A stretch of 64,000 nucleotides of DNA. It comes from Xiphophorus maculatus. Lineage: Eukaryota; Chordata; Actinopteri; Cyprinodontiformes; Poeciliidae. A program made the position numbers and the translations under genes. Below the pieces are notes generated by a model, which saw only the letters and a program-made list of their open reading frames with translations, made no database searches and was not told where the DNA came from. Within the stretch, counting starts at the first letter, position 1; the number at the start of each line of letters is the position of its first letter. Where the stretch lies: contig NC_036461.1 in the NCBI RefSeq assembly GCF_002775205.1, forward strand, positions 16,774,015-16,838,014, given 5' to 3'. Below are positions 19,501-31,500 of this stretch, one piece after another.

Positions 19501-22500
19501 TATTTTTTACCACTATTAACCGGGTTGATGATGTGGTCTTTGTTATTGACTGAGTTAATGTTTATTCCACATACCAGTCTTAAATCATTGCAAACGGTTT
19601 GTTGGTGTACGTCTTGTACCTGTCCTGGCATGACTGAATATGCATCATTATGTTTGTCATAATAAATATGTTAAACAACACTGACTTCGTTTTCTGTTAC
19701 CACAATTTGTTGTAACCTTTCACAAAACTACATGATTTTTGTTTTGGTTGTTATGACTACGATTATCTTGTGTTGATCCTTAAAGAACAATGTCTTTGTA
19801 TGAATACGTACGGGAACCTAAAAGAATTTATTAATATTGCATTTTTCTGTGTCCTGCATTTTCTGTGTGACTAAATGTAAACTTTATCTCAGCTATTTAT
19901 AGAAACATACTTGTACAATAGGAATGGAAATATTTGAAGACATACACAGTTTTCAACGCTCTTTTTCACCTAGTTGAAACAAATTTTACCATCAAACAGA
20001 GTTGGCTTGGGTCAACACTAAATGCAGTTTTTTAATGATGAGTATAGGGACTAAAGCTGCTTAAAGCAATCTGATCAGGTGTGGCAAATAAATCCACATT
20101 GAAATGTTATAGCTGGTTGGGCCAACATGGCTTTTATGTTATTGTGCAGAAATTTTGATCCAGTTTTCCAGAAAGTGTTTGTAATTCCCTTGAGCATGAA
20201 CGGCCTGTTTAAGATTATGCCACAGCATTTCGGTTGCATTTAAGTGCAGACTTGGGCCAGATCACTTAAAGTCTTCATTTTGTTTTAGTTTCCTAAAAGG
20301 CCTTTATGTTCTTTTTGGTCAGCAGTGGTTTTGGCCTTGAAATTTTCCCATAGAGAGGTCAGAGTTCCCCACATGAACTCTGACCTTAACTGAGGCAAGT
20401 ATGAACAGCGAAAAAATGTAAACAATTTCAGTAGTTTTTTTAAAGCTGCATTTTGTATTTACCCAGGTTATTTTAGATCAGAACAAAAAATTTTTGTAGA
20501 TTCAAGTTCAGTTGGGAGGTTGTCCATGTACAGAGGTTAAAAAGGTTAAATATTTTTTATCTAAAATAAATATGAACAGTGCCCAAATATTTCCATACTT
20601 AACTCTACTGTAAATATTTGAGTTATATTAACTGGATTTTTTTGTGGATGAGTGTTTGATTTGAGCTGTGCATCTATTAAAAAAAAGGTCTCTACTATCA
20701 TCTTGGGTATTTCTGCTATTTCCACACTTTTGATCTGCACCCTAAAGACTATTTTATCTTCATGTAAATTAACAAAGATGTGGACATGGGCTTAATAGTG
20801 ATTACAAAAGTCCCTGCTACAGTTGCAGAGATGATGCGTGCCGCCGAAGATGAAGCTGCCTCTGCTGCAGAGGAGGCTGAGGCTGAAGAGGCCGCTGGAG
20901 CTGCCGATGAAGCAGGAGTGACCAAAGCAGAGGAAGATGAGGGTATTCAGACGTTTATTTGGTCACTTATTCACCAAACTGAAGAACAATCACTAAATTT
21001 GATGCTATCACTCTATTAGTGAAACAAACCGAAGACATCCAACTTGAGACTTTGCTGAAAGAGCAAATCATAGATGTTGGAATTGAGGAGGAAACAACGG
21101 TAGAGGAAGAAAAGACGGCGGATGAGGTTAAACCAAAGGAAGATCCAGAACAACTGGCACATGAGGAAAAACCTGAGGTGGAAGACAAGACTTTAAAAAC
21201 AGGACCAGAACAAGAGGAGGGAGAAGTTAAAATAGAAGACATCTTGCTAGAAGAAGAAGAAGAGGAGACGCCAACAACAGAGGGAGAGTTAGAAGAACAG
21301 GAGGAGGAGGAAAAAACAAAAATTGAAGCAACAGTAGAAGATAAAGGCGAGGAAGGAGAGGAGGAACCTGAAACTTTTGAGGTTTTGGTAGAGAGAAAGG
21401 AAGAGACTGAGGAGAAGGAAGAATTAGGAGAAATAAAAACTGAAGGCAGGGAACAAGATCAGGAGGAAAAGGAGGACTCCACAGCTGAAGAGAAACTGAT
21501 TGACAGTGAGGGGGAAGACGACAAAGCACAGTATGAAGCTGGTGATGAAGATTTGGAAAAACAGTCATTAGCTCGACAACCAGAACTTCTGCTTTCCAAA
21601 ACTCCTGTTAATGACTCTGGTGTATCCGAGTCAGGCGAACAGGAAGAGGAAAAAGTAGGAACATCTCCTGATTACAAAAACGAAGATTATGCAGAACTAA
21701 AGCATGACCACGATGAAAATAATAACAGCGAGAGCAAAAAGGCAAAACCTGAAGAAAAGAGGAAGACTCATGTTCCCTTTGAGAGGATGAAGAAAGCTGA
21801 CTACAAAGTATCACCAAAAGAACCCGCTGGCCAATATGAGACAGGTATTATCATCACAAATACTTGGTTTTTCTTTCTACTTATATTATCAAAAATGTTT
21901 GACGTGATAAATGTCTGTGGTTTTGTTGATTGTTTCTATTTTGCCGCCATATTTCAATGGTTTATTGATTGTTCTTCAACAATACATCATAATGTGACCA
22001 AGGCCCAACAGTGACAAATGAGCCTCATTGCAATTTATGTTTTTGTGTATGTTTTGGCAAAGCAGTATGGATGTGAGGTCTTGTGGCTTGGCTAAAAATC
22101 TCAAAACATGTGTTATGATCTGTAAAAACCAAATTTAAAGTTTTGGGCCACAAGGCCAAAAGGTACATGACGTGACACAAAAAATAGAGTACTACCAAAC
22201 AGAACACCAGAGAAACTTGGTGGTGGCAGCATTATGATCTTTAATTCATATGGAACTAGGGATGAAAATCTCTAGTTAAATTTGATTTATGCATCCAAAG
22301 GTCTGTGCAATTAAGACACGATGTTATCCTGACCCATTTATGTCAGTTTTGTCAAAAATAATTGACAAAAAGTCCAGAAAATGATTGAGAGAGGTTTGGG
22401 GAAGAATAAAAAAACTTTTGATCCATGTCATGCAAGATCAAAAGCAAATTGTAAACAGAATATATGCAAATTTCTCAATTAGAAGAAAGGAAATGATAAC

Positions 22501-25500
22501 ATATACATGAAAAAAGTTATAATTTCAAAAAATCTTAACTGACCTAAAGCAGTAAAAGTATAGTTTGATTTAAAGGAAATACCAGAAAATTGGAAAAAGG
22601 AAAAAATAAAGTATCAGTATCAGGCATGCACTGTTTTTTATTTGATATTTAAATCATTTATGTAGAACCTTAAATACTAAAAGCTATAATTAAATAATAA
22701 ATGATCTGATTATTTTAGAACACAAGGAAAAAGAAAGGGAAACTACTACTACCGCAGAAGACAAGCAAATTCTGAAAGAACAAATACAAGTACAAATACA
22801 TACAGAAGAAAAGAAATCTCACACAGAAGAAATAAAGGTCAAGACAACGCCAAAAGAAGAAATAAAAGCAGAGAAGCCTCCCAAAGAGGAAACAAAAGTC
22901 GAAAAGCCTCCAAAGGAAAAGGTAAAGGCAGAGAAGCCTCCCAAAGAAGAAACAAAAGTCGAGAAACGTCCCAAAGAAAAAATTGAAATTGAAAAACCTC
23001 CAAAGGAAAAATCAGAAGTCGGGAAACCTCAAAAAGAAAAACTAAAAGTCGATAAGCCTCCAAAGGAAAAAGTAAAGGAGGAGAAGCCTCCCAAAGAAAA
23101 GATAAAAGTAGAGAAGCCACCAAAAGAAAAACCAAAAGTCAAGAAACCTCCAAAGGAAAAAGTAAAGGAGGAGAAACCTCCTAAAGAAAAGGTAAAAGTT
23201 GAGAAACCTCCTAAAGAAGAAAGAAAAGTCAGGAAACCTCCAAAAGAAAAACTAAAAGTGGAAAAGCCTCCAAAAGAAAAGTCAAAAGTCGAGAAACCTC
23301 CTAAAGAAGAAACAAAAGCTGAGAAACCTTTGAAAGAAAAAATAAAAGTCGAAAAGCCTCACAAAGAAAAGGCAAAAGTTGAGAAACCTCCAAAAGAGGA
23401 AACAAAAGTTGAGAAACTTCCCAAAGACAAAATTGAAGTCGAGAAACCTCCAAAGGAAAAATCAGAAGTCGGGAAACCTGAAAAAGAAAAACTAAAAGTT
23501 GATAAGCCTCCAAAGGAAAAAGTAAAGAAGGAGAAGCCTCCCAAACAGAAGGTAAAAGTCGAGAAACCTCCGAAAGAAGAAACAAAGGTTGAGAAACCTC
23601 CAGAGGAAAAAGTAAAAGTTGAGAAACCCCCAAAAGAAAAACTAAAAGTCGAGAAACCTCTAAGAGAAAGAGTAAAGGCGGAGAAGGCTCTCAAAGAAAA
23701 AGTAAAAGTTGAGAAACCTCCCAAAGAAAAAGTAAAAGTGGAGGAGCCTCCCAAAACAGAAACAAAAGTTGAGAAACCTCCAGAGGAAAAAGTAAAAGTT
23801 GAGAAACCTCCTAAAGAAGAAACAAAAGTTGAGAAACTTCCAGAGGAAAAAGTAAAAGTTGAGAAACCTCCAAAAGAAAAACTAAAAGTCGAGAAACCTC
23901 TCGTAGAAGAAACAAAAGTTGAGAAACTTCGGAAAGAGGGAATAAAAGTCGAGAAACCTCTAAGAGAAAGAGTAAAGGCAGAGAAGGCTCTCAAAGAAAA
24001 AGTAAAAGTGGAGGAGCCTCCCAAAAAACAAACAAAAGTCGAGAAACCTCTTGAGGAAAAAGTAAAAGTCGAGAAAGCTCCCAAAGAAGAAACAAAAGTT
24101 GAGAAAACTCCTAAAGAAATACTAAAAGTTGAGAAACCTCCAGAGGAAAAAGTAAAAGTCGAGAGAACTCCTAAAAAAGAAACAAAAGTCGAGAAAGCTC
24201 CAAAAGAAAAGGAAAAAGTCGAGAAACCTCCTAAGGAAAAAGTAAAAGTTGAGAAACCTCGAAAAGAAAAAGTAAAAGTTGAGAAACCTCCCAAAGAAGA
24301 AACAAAAGTTGAGAAAGCTCCCAAAGAAAAAACAAAAGTCGAAAAACCTCCAAAAGAAAAGGAAAAAGTCGAGAAACCTCCTAAAGAAGAAACAAAAGTC
24401 GAGAAACCTCCAAAAGAAAAACTAAAAGTCGAGAAACCTCCTAAAGTAGAAACAAAAGTCGAGAAACCTCCTAAAAAAGAAACAATAGTCGAGAAACCTC
24501 CAAAAGAAAAACTAAAGGTCGAGAAACCTCCAGAGGAAAAAGTAAAAGTCGAGAAACCTCCTAAAGAAGAAACAATAGTCGAGAAACCTCCAAAAGAAAA
24601 ACTAAAAGTCGAGAAACCTCCTAAAGAAGAAACAAAAGTCGAGAAACCTCCAAAAGAAAAACTAAAAGTCGAGAAACCTCCTAAAGAAGAAACAATAGTC
24701 GAGAAACCTCCAGACGAAAAAGGAAAAGTCGAGAAACCTCCTGAAGAAGAAACAAAAGTCGAGAAACCTCCAGAGGAAAAAGTGAAACTCGAGAAACCTC
24801 CAAAAGAAAAACTAAAGTTCGAGAAACCTCCAGAGGAAAAAGTAAAAGTTGAGAAACCCCGAAAAGAAAAAGTAAAAGTTGAGAAACCTCCAAAAGAAAT
24901 ACTAAAAGTCGAGAAACCTCCAAAAGAAAAACTAAAAGTCGAGAAACCTCCAGAGGAAAAAGTAAAAGTCGAGAAACCTCCAGAGGAAAAGGTAAAAGTT
25001 GAGAAACCTCCAAAAGAAAAACTAAAAGTCGAGAAACCTCCAGAGGAAAAAGTAAAAGTTGAGAAACCTCCAAAAGAAAAAGTAAAAGTTGAGAAACCTC
25101 CCAAAGAAAAACAAAAAGTCGAGAAACCTCCAGAGGAAAAAGTAAAAGTCGAGAAACCTCCTAAAGAAGAAACAATAGTCGAGAAACCTCCAAAAGAAAA
25201 ACTAAAAGTCGAGAAACCTCCTAAAGAAGAAACAATAGTCGAGAAACCTCCAGACGAAAAAGGAAAAGTCGAGAAACCTCCTGAAGAAGAAACAAAAGTC
25301 GAGAAACCTCCAGAGGAAAAAGTGAAACTCGAGAAACCTCCAAAAGAAAAACTAAAGTTCGAGAAACCTCCAGAGGAAAAAGTAAAAGTTGAGAAACCCC
25401 GAAAAGAAAAAGTAAAAGTTGAGAAACCTCCAAAAGAAAAACTAAAAGTCGAGAAACCTCCAGAGGAAAAAGTAAAAGTTGAGAGAACTCAAAAAGAAAA

Positions 25501-28500
25501 ACTAAAAGTCGAGAAACCTCCAAAAGAAGAAACAAAGGTCGAGAAACCTCCTAAGGAAAAAGTAAAAGTTGAGAAACCGCGAAAAGAAAAAGTAAAAGTT
25601 GAGAAACCTCCAAAAGAAAAACTAAAAGTCGAGAAACCTCCCAAAGAAGAAACAAAAGTCGAGAAACCTCCAGAGGAAAAACTAAAAGTCGAGAAACCTC
25701 CTAAAGAAGAAACAAAGGTCGAGAAACCTCCTAAGGAAAAAGTAAAAGTTCAGAAACCCCGAAAAGAAAAAGTTAAAGTTGAGAAACCTCCAAAAGAAAA
25801 ACTAAAAGTCGAGAAACCTCCAAAAGAAAAACTAAAAGTCGAGAAACCTCCCAAAGAAGAAACAAAAGTCGAGAAACCTCCAGAGGAAAAAGTAAAAGTC
25901 GAGAAACCTCCAAAAGAAAAACTAAAAGTCGAGAAACCTCCAGAGGAAAAAGTAAAAGTTGAGAAACCTCCAAAAGAAAAACTAAAAGTCGAGAAACCTC
26001 CCAAAGAAGAAACAAAAGTCGAGAAACCTCCAGAGGAAAAGGTAAAAGTTGAGAAACCTCCAAAAGAAAAACTAAAAGTCGAGAAACCTCCAGAGGAAAA
26101 AGTAAAAGTCGAGAAACCTCCCAAAGAAGAAACAAAAGTCGAGAAACCTCCAGAGGAAAAAGGAAAAGTCAAGAAACCTCCAAAAGAAAAACTAAAAGTC
26201 GAGAAACCTCCAGAGGAAAAAGTAAAAGTCGAGAAACCTCCAGAGGAAAAGGTAAAAGTTGAGAAACCTCCAAAAGAAAAACTAAAAGTCGAGAAACCTC
26301 CAGAGGAAAAAGTAAAAGTTGAGAAACCTCCAAAAGAAAAAGTAAAAGTTGAGAAACCTCCCAAAGAAAAACAAAAAGTCGAGAAACCTCCAGAGGAAAA
26401 GGTAAAAGTTGAGAAACCTCCAAAAGAAAAACTAAAAGTCGAGAAACCTCCAGAGGAAAAAGTAAAAGTCGAGAAACCTCCAGAGGAAAAACTAAAAGTC
26501 GAGAAACCTCCTAAAGAAGAAACAAAAGTCGAGAAAACTACAAAAGAAAAACTAAAAGTCGAGAAACCTCCAGAGGAAAAAGTAAAAGTTGAGAAGCCTC
26601 CAAAAGAAAAACTAAAAGCCGAGAAAACTCCGAAAGAGGAAACTAAACTCGAGAAACATCCCAAAGAAAAGGCAAAAGTTGAGAAACTACCAAAAGATGA
26701 AACAAAATTCGAGAAACCTCCCTCAGAAAAAATAGAAGTCGAGAAACCTCCAAAGGAAAAAGTAAAGGCAGAAAAGCCTCGCAAAGAAAAAACAGAAGTC
26801 AAGGAAGCTCCGAAAGAGGAAACAAAAGTTGAGAAACATCCAAAAGAAAAACTAAAAGTCAAGAAACCTCCAGAGGAAAAAGTAAAACTTGAGAAACCTC
26901 CAAAGGAAAAAGTAAAAGTCGAGAAACCTCCCAAAGAAGAAACAAAAGTCGAGAAACTTCCGAAAGAGGAAATAAAAGTCGAGAAACCTCCAAAAGAAGA
27001 ACCAAAAGTCGAGAAACCTCCAGAGGAAAAAGTAAAAGTCGAGAAACCTCTAAAAGAAGAAACAAAAGTCGAGAAACCTCCAGAGGAAAAAGTAAAAGTC
27101 GAGAAATCTCCAAAAGAAAAACAAAAAATCGAGAAACCTCCAAGAAAAATAGTAAAGGCGGAGAAGCCTCCAAAAGACGAAACAAAAGTAGAGAAACCTC
27201 CCAAAGAAACCATGAAAGTCGAGAAACCTCCCAAAGAAAAAGTAAAAGTTGAGAAACCTCCAAAAGAAAAACTAACAGTCGAGAAACTTCCGAAACAGGA
27301 AACAATAGTTGAGAAACCTCCAAAAGAAACAGTAAAAGCAGAGAAAACTCCGAAAGAGGAAACTAAACTCGAGAAACATCCCTCAGAAAAAATAGAAGTC
27401 GAGAAACCTCCAAAGGAAAAAGTAAAGGCAGAGAAGCCTCCCAAAGAAAAAACAGAAGTCAAGGAAGCTCCGAAAGAGGAAACAAAAGTTGAGAAACTTC
27501 CAAAGGCAAAAGTAAAGGCAGAGAAGCCTCCCAAAGAAAAGGCAAAAGTCGAGAAACCTCCAAAAGAAGAAACAAAAGTCGAAAAATTTCCAAAAGAAAA
27601 AGTAAAGGTGGAGAAGCCTCCCAAAGAAAAAACAGAAGTCAAGAAACCTCCAAAAGAAGAAACAAAGGTTGAAAAACTTCCGAAAGAGGAAACAAAAGTC
27701 AAGAAACCTCCCAAAGAAAAAATTGAAGTCGAGAAACCTCCCAAAGAAATAGTAAAGGCAGCAAAACCTCCCAAAGAAAAGGTCAAAGTCGGGAAACCTC
27801 CCAAAGAAGAAACAAAAGTTGAGAAACCTCCAAAGGAAAAACTAAAAGTCGAGAAACCTCCAAAGGCAAAAGTAAAGATGGAGAAACTTCCCAAAGAAAA
27901 ACTAAAGGTCGAGAAACCTCTAAAGGAGGAAACAAAAGTCAAGAAACTTCCGAAAGAGGAAACAAAAGTCGAAAAGCGTCCCAAAGAAACAATAAAAGTT
28001 GAGACGCCTCCAAAAGAAGAAACAAAACTTGAGAAGCCTCCAAAGGAAAAAGTAAAGGCGGAGAAGCCTCCCAAAGAAAAAACAGGAGTGAAGAAACCTC
28101 CGAAAGAGGAATCAAAAGTCGAGAAACCTCCCAAAGAAAAGGTAAAAGTCGAGAAACCTCCAATAGAAAAGAAAGAAAAGAAACTTGTCAGAGAAGAAAT
28201 GAAGGTTGAAAAAGCACCAAAAGAAGAAAAAAAGGCAGAGAAACCTCCAAAAGAAAAGGAAGAAAAGAAACCTGCCAAAGAAGAAATAAAAGTGGAGAAA
28301 CTGCCCAAAGAAAAGAAACATGTCAAAGAAAAACAGAAGGTTGAGAAACCACCAAAAGAAAAGGAAGAAAAGAAACCTGTCAAAGAAGAAACAAAGGTCA
28401 AGAAACCTCCCAAAGAAAAGCTAGGTGTTGAGAAACCTATCAAGGATAAGATAGAAGAAAAGAAACTTTCAGCAGAAGGAAAATCTGAACAGAAACGCCA

Positions 28501-31500
28501 AACAGCAAAAATAGGAGTAAAGAAACCTAAAGAAGGTAAGAACAAAAGGAAATTTCTAATAAACTAACCCTAACTAAGTTAGCTTTCAAGTGTTTCAGGA
28601 ACCCAGATTCATGGATTCCATCAAACCCTCTTCATAGTCATATGCACTCTGCTTGGATATGGTTTAGCATTTCAGTGATCATCATCAATGGTGTCAGTGT
28701 GATATATATGCACAAGATCAGATTTCTGAATGTCTCTATGGTCTACACAAGCTTCATAAGTTGGTGAGAAGGAAATTCTCATATATTAAAGAAGTACAAC
28801 AGGATTGAAAATTTCAGAAAGATTAAGAACTGAACTAAGAGACAAGAAGCCAAGAAACATAGGAAATAAGAAATATGGAAGTGAGGAATTAAGGCGAGGG
28901 CTGCATTTTTTTCCTTCCAAGCGATGATATGACTGGTCATTTACCTCTTTGTTCTAGATATTAAGCCCAAAAGAACAATCAAGCGGGAGTTTCCAACTGT
29001 CCTCAGGAAGCAACATCTTAATGTGACAAAACCCGGTGAGGCAATGTGCAACATTTCTGTATACATATTTAATGTGTGTTTTATAAAAGATACAATTCAC
29101 AAAAAGCTCTTAATATAAAAATGCAAGTAAAATACAGAGGTGCTGAAAATGCTCAATTTTAAGTAAGTCTTTTTTTATTATTATTCCAAAACACTGTTTT
29201 ATGTAATCCATGTATAGATTTTTAAGAAACTTGCGAAATAAATTTGAGTCCACTTTAATTTTCTCTTTACCTTTTCACCTGAGAAACTAAAGCAACCTTT
29301 GTGAAGGAAGGGAAAAATCACTGTATATATACAGAGGCCAATTTTACAACTCAGCTGAGTTTATTTTTAGAATTTTAATGTTACAATTTGTTTTGTTGAG
29401 TACAATAAAAATGTGTTTGTGGGGAATGGTGTTATTCCTCTAGTTGATATGCAACTAGAGGGATATCAAGTATTAATTTCAGTACCTGAAACTTGTACGT
29501 AGATTTGTATATGTTTGTTTGGGTTGCTGAAATCACAATGTTTTTACACAGAAACCACTCCAATCAAGACCAAAAAGGTGGCAGTTGTGAAAAGTAAGAG
29601 TCACATTCACATTTAGATGAGCTGATAAAGTAGTTTTCAGTTTTAATAACCTTTTGTTGTCTCTCAAAGAGCTCGAAATCCCAGACAAAAACGTCTCCTT
29701 AACAAAGACGAAAGTAGTAAAGGCAGCGCTGCTACGAAAAGGTACGTGTTTACAGTTATTCTTGTCATGTGGTAGCGTGTGTTGATGGGCCCAAAATGCG
29801 GGTAGATTTTGGTGATATAATGAAAGAAAATGAAGAACAAAAAACTTACAGCTATCACAGGAAACCAAGGGAGCCAAAGAAGAACAAAAAACATACATCC
29901 TAAAAGGATGGCAGGGAATTGACAGAAAAACAATGGCATGAAACAGGAGGAACCAGCAAGAAGTGAGAGGAGAAAGGGTTATAGGAACTGGGAGAGTGAA
30001 TGCTGGAACGATGGACCTGGGCTGACTAGCTTACCGACTGCAGGTATGAGGGGAGAGACAGAAAGTGGCACATGGGGCGAGGGAGCATACACAGGACTAG
30101 GAAGTGAATCCGACAGTAAACCAAAACTAAACATAGGGAACATTATTAAACTATAGTAACTAAGAATAATTCGACACAAGAAGTAAACACAATAAAGTAA
30201 AATCATTAAAGAAGGACTGAACTAAAGAAAATCAAAAATTGAGAAGCCTGTCAGGAGAGAACAGTTGCTGAAAGTTTCAATAAATCCAAACCAGGAAGTA
30301 AAATCCTTGTTTTTGTTGCAGTTCCTGAGGCTCCAAAAGAAACAGCCAAGCCTTCAAAAGTCAAAAAAGGTAATGTAGTGGCTGAAGCTGTAGTTAGTTG
30401 TTTTTTTTTTTTTCTTGCGTCAGAAACCTGGTCTGAAATATGTTTTATTTGCTTCAGTTGTTGAGGTTCTTAAGGAGAAGATTGAACCTATCACTCAGAA
30501 AAAAGGTTTGTTTTTCAAGTTATCCACAGTTTTCTCTTTTTGATTCATCTCGAGATATGTTGTTTGTGTTTGTGTTATACTAATATCTTGTTCATTTTAC
30601 GAAATATTTATTACATCAATATGAATGTTCTTTCCATTTTTAGATTTTTACAGTTTTGTATGTAATTGAGTTCTACATCTGACTTGTGATTTTTATTCCT
30701 GTGTATTAATTTATCCGTGTTTCAGCAGCTGTTATTAAGGCAAAACCAGCACCTGCTGAAAAGAAGAAAGGTAGGGAGATGCAGTGGTTTATTTGTTGCA
30801 TCATTATTATTTTATTTAGTAAAATTGTAGTGAAAGTAGTTGATTGATGACAGTATCATTTATTGCCACACATTACAATAGTGACTTTGCTACCTATATT
30901 TTAGTCAGGAAATAATTGATGCTGAAATAATAAACACTTTTAATGTGAAGGAAGGCAAATTAAAAAATGACAAATTAAATTAAATTAAATTGATTCCTCA
31001 GAATGAGATTTGAAGCTGTTGGCTACAAAGGTAAATATTGTTTACAATGCTTTTGGCCTGAGGGTTTTAATTATTGCCACTTTTATTTACTTGCTGTCAT
31101 AAATCTGTCTAAATCCGTCTAAATACCTATTTGGGAGGATTTGTGTTAACAGCAAGAAGCTACACTTCAAAGAAGAGCTTTTGGAGAAAGCTAGAAAAAC
31201 GAGTTATGGTTTATAATTTCGAGAATTTTGAGCTTTTATTATATAAAAAGCCTTCGATCTAACATATTGATGCAAACACTGTTTTTCAGAGAAAACTGTC
31301 CCGAAGCAGACGGTAAAGGATAAAGCTAAAGGTAAAGATTGAAAACATTTTTGTTGCCAACACTGTTTTACTACAGTATGCAAGATTCTTATTCAAAGAA
31401 AAAAAAATACCGAAATACTTTACATGAAATAATTATGCAATACTTGTAAACAATTATGAGTTGAATATGTTTTAATTTGCAGAAGACAGAGTTCTTAAAG

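Noticed and set aside
19405-19662. 85-codon hydrophobic frame in the trdn intron
   Set aside because: No homology I recognise and no exon signals at its start; kept only as context for the possible intronic poly(A) site.
22862-28160. CRISPR-like regular repeat array
   Set aside because: Period 30 with no unique spacers, coding throughout, in a vertebrate gene.
23359-28545. Very long minus-strand open frames (581 and 931 codons) reading FGGFSTFTFS-like repeats, resembling FG-nucleoporin text
   Set aside because: They are the reverse complement of the 30-base coding repeat; any stop-free repeat of this composition opens other frames. Splice sites and phase fit the plus strand only.
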